Both the position numbers and the translations under genes were made by a program. The notes below the pieces were generated by a model, which made no database searches, was not told the DNA's origin, and saw only the letters and a program-made list of their open reading frames with translations. This document shows, one piece after another, positions 41,366 to 46,543 of a stretch of 46,543 bases of DNA (positions within the stretch are counted from its first letter, which is position 1; each line of letters starts with the position of its first letter). The stretch is from CAYGUI01 sp964353115 (GTDB lineage: Bacteria > Pseudomonadota > Gammaproteobacteria > JAGOUU01), in NCBI GenBank assembly GCA_964353115.1, contig CAYGUI010000005.1, forward strand, positions 1-46,543, in the 5' to 3' direction.

Positions 41366-42241
41366 ATGGGAATTGATCACGATCATAGTAGATCCTACGA
41401 AATTAGCGTTAAACAAAATAAGAAGTTTGTATTTTCTATTGTTATAACTTTTATTTTTGCCATAATTGAAGCTGTAGCAGGTTACTATTCTAATTCACTA
41501 GCTTTATTAAGTGATGCCGGACACATGATTACCGATGTTGCAGCGCTAAGTTTGGCGCTGTTTGCAAGCTGGATGGCTGCCCGCCCTGCTTCATCACGCC
41601 ACACTTTTGGCTTTTTGCGCATGGAATCAATCGCCGCTCTCCTAAATGGCTTGTTTATGCTGCTGTTAGTAGTATTTATTGTTATTGAAGCGCTAGAAAG
41701 ACTTTATATTCCTCACGAAGTTCATGGATTAACAGTATTTATTGTTGCAACTATTGGATTATTGGCAAATTTATTAATTATTTTCGTGTTAAGCCAAGGT
41801 CACACTGATCTTAATACCCGTGGCGCTATTCTACACGTTATGGGAGATTTATTAGGCTCAGTTGCTGCAATTTTAGCCGGTGCAATGATTTACTTTGGCG
41901 GCTGGTACTTGGCTGATCCTATTTTATCTGTTGTAATTTCCATGTTAATTTTATTCTCTAACTTTAGACTACTGCGCGATGCATTTTTGATTTTAATGGA
42001 AAGTGTGCCGCGCAATATAGATTTAGAAGAAGTTGAAGCGGAAATGAAAAATATTGTACATGTTGTCGACATTCATGATTTACATATTTGGAATGTCGCA
42101 TCGTCATATATTGCTTTGTCTGCTCATGTAGTTTTAGATAATTTTGAAATTTGGCCTGAGGTTTATCAAAATTTAAGTAATATGCTAAAGGACAAGTTTG
42201 ATATCACGCATATTACTTTGCAGCCGGAGTTGAGGCAATAA
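41366..42241 (+). CDS. Cation diffusion facilitator metal transporter
   Basis: 291 residues, ZitB/CzcD-like CDF. Six membrane helices; metal site in TM2 (LLSDAGHMITD, His/Asp) and TM5 (HVMGDLLGS). A short His-containing N-terminus (GIDHDHSRS) and a C-terminal cytoplasmic ferredoxin-like domain (VHVVDIHDLHIWNVAS-type) are present. Exports Zn or another divalent ion in exchange for protons. It begins immediately after the channel gene and ends at a double terminator repeat. Confidence 0.93.
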   Translation: MGIDHDHSRSYEISVKQNKKFVFSIVITFIFAIIEAVAGYYSNSLALLSDAGHMITDVAALSLALFASWMAARPASSRHTFGFLRMESIAALLNGLFMLLLVVFIVIEALERLYIPHEVHGLTVFIVATIGLLANLLIIFVLSQGHTDLNTRGAILHVMGDLLGSVAAILAGAMIYFGGWYLADPILSVVISMLILFSNFRLLRDAFLILMESVPRNIDLEEVEAEMKNIVHVVDIHDLHIWNVASSYIALSAHVVLDNFEIWPEVYQNLSNMLKDKFDITHITLQPELRQ

Positions 42242-42243
42242 GT

Positions 42244-42409
42244 AAAAAACCCCCGCGCCTGCGGCGCTGCCCCCTTTAATAAGGGGGCTTAACTCCGGGG
42301 AATGACTTAACTCCCCTTTTGTAAAGGGGAGATGTCGGCACAGCCGACAGAGGGGTTTTCTCCCCTTTCATAAAGGGGAGATGTCGGCACAGCCGACAGA
42401 GGGGTTTTT
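42244..42409. terminator. Double family C composite repeat with T-runs on both strands
   Basis: AAAAAACCCCCGC.. at the left and GAGGGGTTTTT at the right. The second half holds two near-identical units (CTCCCCTTTTGTAAAGGGGAG and CTCCCCTTTCATAAAGGGGAG, each followed by ATGTCGGCACAGCCGACAGA and GGGGTTTT). It fills the gap between two convergent genes, as at 26195-26298. Confidence 0.85.
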
Positions 42410-42421
42410 CCTAAGCTAATA

Positions 42422-45415
42422 CTAAGCCAACTCAACTCCTTCCTTATTTAATTCATCCCAAATCGCACTCATTAAACCTGAGCGCATTTTAGCTTTACTA
42501 CTATGCCATTTTTCAAGATCAAAGTAATAACGAGCTTTAAAATCAATTACTGAATTTTCAGCAAAACCTTCTAACCAAATTTCTGGCTTTGGCTCTTGTA
42601 ATATATCTGGATAATTATCAAATGCTATTTGGACCGCTTTAAGAATTTTTTTCGGATCATCAGCAAATTTAACTTTCAATGGAAAAACATCGCTGACTAC
42701 ATTATCTTCAAAAGTCCAATTGTTAATAAAACTTTTTAAGATTTGACTATTAGGGATCATTACATCAATTTTATCCCAATTCTTAATTGTCGTTGTCAAT
42801 AAACCAATATTTGTCACAACACCTTCGGCTGGTACACCATGGTCTTCTGCTTCCATGACTTCAATAAAATCACCTTTTCGAATATTGCGCTGCAATAAAA
42901 TTACAAAACCTGAAATAAAATCCAAAAATAATTCTTGTAAACCAAATCCTAAACCAACAGCCAGCGCGCCAACAGCGACGGTAATTGTCGTGATATCAAC
43001 TTCCAAGATGCGTAAAATTAATAATGCACCAACAGCTATAGTTATATATTGAATAAATACCGCAAAACTATTTTGTAAGCCAGTGTCATTGGTGCGCTTT
43101 TCCAATACTAGGTTGGCAAATTTTCTACTCCATTTTGCAGCCCAAGTAATAACAAGAAACATAAAAATAAATTTAATTATTTTTAACGGCGTTAAACTCA
43201 CCCCTTGAATTGATAATAAATTGTAATCCAGTATTTGCTGATATAAACCTAATAACTCGCTACGCCCGCCTATATTTAAAAAATATACTAAGAATACAAA
43301 ACCTGAAAAAATAATTAATATTTGCAATAATTTGCTTGTTGGTATGACAAAAGATTCAGCCCATAATTTTCCATTTTTATAATTATCACGAAAATTACTA
43401 ACTATTTTACGTGTTGCTTTTTTTATTATTGCTCTAGTAGTTGACCAAAAAATGGCAAAAAATACTAAGTACATTTGTATCTTAAATATGCGCCAAGATA
43501 AATTTATATATCCAACCAAACCTATTAATGCATTTAGCGCCAATGTTAGTGGTAAAATAATTCCTATGTATTTTAAAGCTTTTAAAACAAAACGATTAAT
43601 TTCTATTTCTTTTAATGATTTATAAACAATGTTCCACCAATAAGTAAAAACATAAGAAAACATTAATAAAAAAACCATAAATAGGCGATCTAGAAAGACT
43701 AAAGTATTAGTTGATACTAATAATTGATGCGAGCCAACTATAAAGCATGAAACTACCATCCCGAAGATTAAACTATATTTAAATAACCCAAATAATTTAT
43801 TCTTATCTGTATCAATTTTTATTCCTAAATCATAAATAAAAAATCTAGTGGCTTCTATAATAAAAACGAATGTCGCTATAATTGCCGATAAAGATAAATA
43901 TATTTTTGTGTTAGTTCCAGTTAAGTCATTAGCTATAACAACAAATCCTATTGGAATAATAATTCCAAAAAACCATGACTGTTTAATTACCAAGTTTGCC
44001 AGCATTTTTTTAAATTTATCGTATGATATTAGCTCACGTTTTACTGCCAGAGCTTCTAAAAAAAATTTTGATTGCTTGATAAATAATGCCAATAAAAATT
44101 CCCATAAACTAATTAAGCCTATTAACGAAAATATTTTCCACCACTGCGGAAATAAATACATTTGTTTAAAAGAAAAGAAAATATCTTTGCCAATAACTAT
44201 TGGGATATTTATAGTTTCTTGTAAAGTATCTTTTATTATTTGCCAATTAGTGCGATATGGCTCACGCGCAAACTGACTTTCAGCATTGCGCTTTTTGAAT
44301 TTTTCTTGCGCGGCAGTAAAAACTTCTTCCAAATGTTCATATTGAGTTTTTTGCGCTGCCAAATCCTTTTCCACTTCAACAAATTCTTTTTCAGATAATT
44401 GCTTTTCTATTGCAGATAATGTTTTATTTTTTTCTTTAGCTGAAATCCAAACTTTTTTCTGAGATAAGGTTTTTTCTCCATCAGAAATTAAAGCTGATAA
44501 ACTGGATAATTGACTATTAATATTAACTATTTGGCTTCTGATTTCACGCGCTTCAACTTGATGCAGAGCTTTTTGTATTAAATAGCGCTCTATTGATAAA
44601 ATGTCATTTTTTACTTTTACCAATCCTAATTTTAAATTTAAAATACGTTGCTGCTCTTGAAGATCAAATAATTTAATCTCATAAATAGTTTCTTGGTCTT
44701 CAGATAAAGTATCATCTAATCTTTTTCTATTTAGCTGTAATCTTAATTTATCGTATTGATCTTGTAATTCAGCATATTCAGCTTTGATTTCTCTTTCTTT
44801 TTCTATTTCTAACCGTTCACGCTCTACTCGCTCTTGACGATTTAATTTATCGTCATATTTATTATATAGAGTCTGTTTTAACTCAACTAATTCTGTTAAT
44901 TCATCTTGGCGATCTTCTAAAACTCCCTGTAATTTTTTATAAAAAATAATCAATTCTTTATCAGTTACTATAGATTTTTGCCACTCAAGAGCCTGTTTTT
45001 TACGCTGCTCTTTAGATAAACTGCGTAATAAATATAAATTAGAATAATGCTTTTCTTTATCTGCTATTCCAGTTTTAATAGCGACTACTCTTTGCTCAAC
45101 AGCAGAGATATTATTATTAACCACCCCCAGCTTTAAGCGTGATGATTCTAATTGAACAGAAAAGCGCTCAGCCTCTTTTTTCTCCACTTTACGCGCCAAA
45201 AGAGTGTCAGACTCCTCATCAAAGAATTTTACAAATTCTTCATACTCCTTTTTATCTCGCTCCAATTCTTTTTCTTGCTCAGGAATTTGTGCTTTTATTG
45301 TTTGCAGATTTGCTGCTTCTATCTGCGGTGCCGCCCATCCCTGATTGTTAACTATAAAGAAACCAAAAAATACTACAAATGCCGATAATAAAAAATTTCT
45401 ATACAAAAAATCCAT
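42422..45415 (-). CDS. Large mechanosensitive channel, MscK/KefA-like
   Basis: 997 residues. A signal sequence and a long coiled-coil periplasmic part (about 30-380, Glu/Lys/Gln-rich) are followed by many membrane helices (about 430-840) and the MscS domain: VGALAVGLGFGLQELFLDFI (pore helix), ISGFVILLQRNIRKGDFIEV, and IPNSQILKSFINNWTF. It relieves osmotic pressure at low turgor. The gene's stop is 13 bases from the terminator repeat. It lies divergent from rsgA with 39 bases between starts. Which of MscK, MscM or YbiO it matches is not settled. Confidence 0.9.
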   Translation of the reverse strand: MDFLYRNFLLSAFVVFFGFFIVNNQGWAAPQIEAANLQTIKAQIPEQEKELERDKKEYEEFVKFFDEESDTLLARKVEKKEAERFSVQLESSRLKLGVVNNNISAVEQRVVAIKTGIADKEKHYSNLYLLRSLSKEQRKKQALEWQKSIVTDKELIIFYKKLQGVLEDRQDELTELVELKQTLYNKYDDKLNRQERVERERLEIEKEREIKAEYAELQDQYDKLRLQLNRKRLDDTLSEDQETIYEIKLFDLQEQQRILNLKLGLVKVKNDILSIERYLIQKALHQVEAREIRSQIVNINSQLSSLSALISDGEKTLSQKKVWISAKEKNKTLSAIEKQLSEKEFVEVEKDLAAQKTQYEHLEEVFTAAQEKFKKRNAESQFAREPYRTNWQIIKDTLQETINIPIVIGKDIFFSFKQMYLFPQWWKIFSLIGLISLWEFLLALFIKQSKFFLEALAVKRELISYDKFKKMLANLVIKQSWFFGIIIPIGFVVIANDLTGTNTKIYLSLSAIIATFVFIIEATRFFIYDLGIKIDTDKNKLFGLFKYSLIFGMVVSCFIVGSHQLLVSTNTLVFLDRLFMVFLLMFSYVFTYWWNIVYKSLKEIEINRFVLKALKYIGIILPLTLALNALIGLVGYINLSWRIFKIQMYLVFFAIFWSTTRAIIKKATRKIVSNFRDNYKNGKLWAESFVIPTSKLLQILIIFSGFVFLVYFLNIGGRSELLGLYQQILDYNLLSIQGVSLTPLKIIKFIFMFLVITWAAKWSRKFANLVLEKRTNDTGLQNSFAVFIQYITIAVGALLILRILEVDITTITVAVGALAVGLGFGLQELFLDFISGFVILLQRNIRKGDFIEVMEAEDHGVPAEGVVTNIGLLTTTIKNWDKIDVMIPNSQILKSFINNWTFEDNVVSDVFPLKVKFADDPKKILKAVQIAFDNYPDILQEPKPEIWLEGFAENSVIDFKARYYFDLEKWHSSKAKMRSGLMSAIWDELNKEGVELA

Positions 45416-45454
45416 AATCCCTATAATATATTTTTAAATTATAATAATAAGTAT

Positions 45455-46354
45455 ATGACAAAACTCCGCGGCAAAGTAATTTCACATTTAGGTGACAGCC
45501 TAAGTGTTGAGCATGAAAATGAGATATTTAGGTGTTTTTTACGCCCTAACCTCGAAGAAATCGTTGTGGGTGATAATGTGATATTTTCTATTTCCGACAA
45601 GATTCATAATACTGGTTTAATTGATAAGCTGGAACCTCGGAGCAGTGTAATTTGGAGACCTAAAAACCCTAAAAAAATCAACAAGTTCAACCCCCAATTG
45701 AAACCGATGGTAGCAAATATTGATCAAATTAATATCGTAATTGCTGCTAAACCAAAACCTCAAGAATATCTTATTGATCAATTTATTATTAATGCTGCAA
45801 ATAATAATCTGAATTATATTTTAATAATAAACAAAACTGATTTAACAAAAGCCAAAGAATACGAAGAAATTAAGAAAATCCGCAAAACATATCGTGATCT
45901 AGGTGTTACGGTTATTGGAACTTCATGTAAAACTGGACGCGGATTTAGTCGTTTAAAAACACATATTCGCAATAAAACCAGTATCTTCTTAGGACAATCT
46001 GGGGTTGGAAAATCATCAATAATGTCCACATTAATGGGAGACGATAGTATTGTTCGTGGCGCATTAACTAAAAAAGGCGAACAAGGTGCTCACACCACTT
46101 CTCGTGCTGAACTTTATCATTTACCTTTTGGCGGTGATTTAATAGATTCCCCTGGTGTGCGTGATATTGGCATTAGCCACTTCACTGCAGTGCAAATTGC
46201 CAAAGGCTTTCCTGAACTTGCTGCGTTACTTGGTACTTGCAAATTCCGTGATTGCAGCCACACTCATGAGCCTGAGTGCGCATTTATTGTGGCAAAAAAA
46301 GATGGTAAAATTAGCCCTGAGCGGTTTGAAAGGTTTTTGAATTTAATTAAATGA
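45455..46354 (+). CDS. rsgA: Small ribosomal subunit biogenesis GTPase RsgA
   Basis: Circularly permuted GTPase that checks late 30S maturation. 299 residues: OB domain (1-70), then G4 NKTD (126-129) ahead of G1 GQSGVGKSS (180-188) and G3 DSPGVRD, and a C-terminal zinc finger (CKFRDCSHTHEPECA). All motifs intact. It is followed by the start of psd, the same pairing as in E. coli. Confidence 0.97.
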   Translation: MTKLRGKVISHLGDSLSVEHENEIFRCFLRPNLEEIVVGDNVIFSISDKIHNTGLIDKLEPRSSVIWRPKNPKKINKFNPQLKPMVANIDQINIVIAAKPKPQEYLIDQFIINAANNNLNYILIINKTDLTKAKEYEEIKKIRKTYRDLGVTVIGTSCKTGRGFSRLKTHIRNKTSIFLGQSGVGKSSIMSTLMGDDSIVRGALTKKGEQGAHTTSRAELYHLPFGGDLIDSPGVRDIGISHFTAVQIAKGFPELAALLGTCKFRDCSHTHEPECAFIVAKKDGKISPERFERFLNLIK

Positions 46355-46383
46355 TGGATTCCCGCCTACGCGGGAATGACGTC
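46355..46383. repeat. Family A palindromic element after rsgA
   Basis: GGATTCCCGCCTACGCGGGA..ATGACGTCC, an imperfect palindrome of the same family as those in sufC, pyrB and ruvX. It lies just after the rsgA stop (46352-46354), and a T-run is not present. Confidence 0.8.
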
Positions 46384-46423
46384 CTTCACGAGAATAGACG
46401 TTTTTCACAAAAATAACGGTATC

Positions 46424-46543
46424 ATGCTTACAAAAATTCAGTATTTATATCCTAAAAAATTAATATCTTTTTTGGCCGAAAAAGTTGCTAATTGTCGAAT
46501 TAAGCTTATCAAAAATTTCTTAATAAAGTTATTTATTAAGCAC
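46424..46543 (+). CDS. psd: Phosphatidylserine decarboxylase, N-terminal fragment (cut by window edge)
   Basis: 40 codons from ATG 46424 to the window end without a stop (MLTKIQYLYPKKLISFLAEK, VANCRIKLIKNFLIKLFIKH). This is the characteristic beginning of gammaproteobacterial Psd, and the neighbour rsgA is also its neighbour in E. coli. Psd makes phosphatidylethanolamine at the inner membrane; the pyruvoyl-forming LGST motif lies outside the window. Recognition rests on the N-terminal pattern and synteny. Confidence 0.85.
   Translation, partial: MLTKIQYLYPKKLISFLAEKVANCRIKLIKNFLIKLFIKH

Noticed and set aside
43848..44276. Plus-strand 142-codon frame inside the MscK-like gene
   Set aside because: Antisense of membrane-helix codons yields a long hydrophobic-looking frame by chance.

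Overview
The window is an AT-rich (by eye about two-thirds A+T), gene-dense bacterial chromosome segment from what is most likely an intracellular or host-associated gammaproteobacterium of the Legionellales/Coxiella-like group. Two things point there. The housekeeping blocks have gammaproteobacterial gene order: ftsK-lolA, calcium/sodium exchanger-kdsD-kdsC-lptC/A-lptB-hpf-ptsN, and rsgA-psd. The second sign is a Dot/Icm (type IVB secretion) cluster in the canonical order icmL-K-E-G-C-D-J-B. The species cannot be named from the sequence alone. No tRNA, rRNA, CRISPR array, transposase or prophage gene was seen.

Layout. 1-5.6 kb: partial lolA and ftsK (minus strand), trxB, and an unrecognised 539-residue three-repeat protein with its own sigma70-type promoter. 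5.6-8.1 kb: a small membrane protein, a patatin-like lipoprotein and an MFS transporter. 8.1-13.0 kb: the Fe-S assembly operon sufB-C-D-S-T (minus strand). 13.0-14.7 kb: a degenerate serine-recombinase-like protein with a small partner, and a divergent anchored protein. 14.7-17 kb: lepB, ruvX, pyrB. 17-23.2 kb: murA facing the LPS/cell-envelope operon, in which lptC and lptA are one gene. 23.2-26.2 kb: a two-TM unknown protein, ffh and a ferredoxin/flavodoxin-NADP reductase. 26.3-38.9 kb: one long minus-strand run containing the eight icm genes, a secreted unknown, an IcmN/DotK-like OmpA protein, a DUF692/DUF2063 (bufferin-type RiPP maturation) pair and an H1-tailed HU protein. 39.0-40.1 kb: a secreted Cys-rich protein and a beta-barrel protein transcribed divergently from the icm run. 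40.1-46.5 kb: orn, a voltage-gated-type K+ channel, a CDF metal exporter, a giant MscK-like channel, rsgA and the start of psd.

Three observations stand out. First, short palindromic repeats of at least three families are scattered through the window, and several lie in frame inside essential genes (ftsK, sufC, twice in pyrB) or form gene tails (ruvX, the DUF692 gene). This resembles the coding-embedded palindromic elements known from Rickettsia. Second, the intergenic region between the icm run and the secreted-protein gene holds a perfect CTTAAG-N5-CTTAAG tandem motif, a PmrA-type box, placed for divergent control. Third, lptC and lptA form a single 300-residue reading frame, predicting a covalent LptC-LptA bridge segment. 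The unusually short IcmE/DotG (528 residues) and the DUF692/DUF2063 pair with no visible precursor peptide are further leads.
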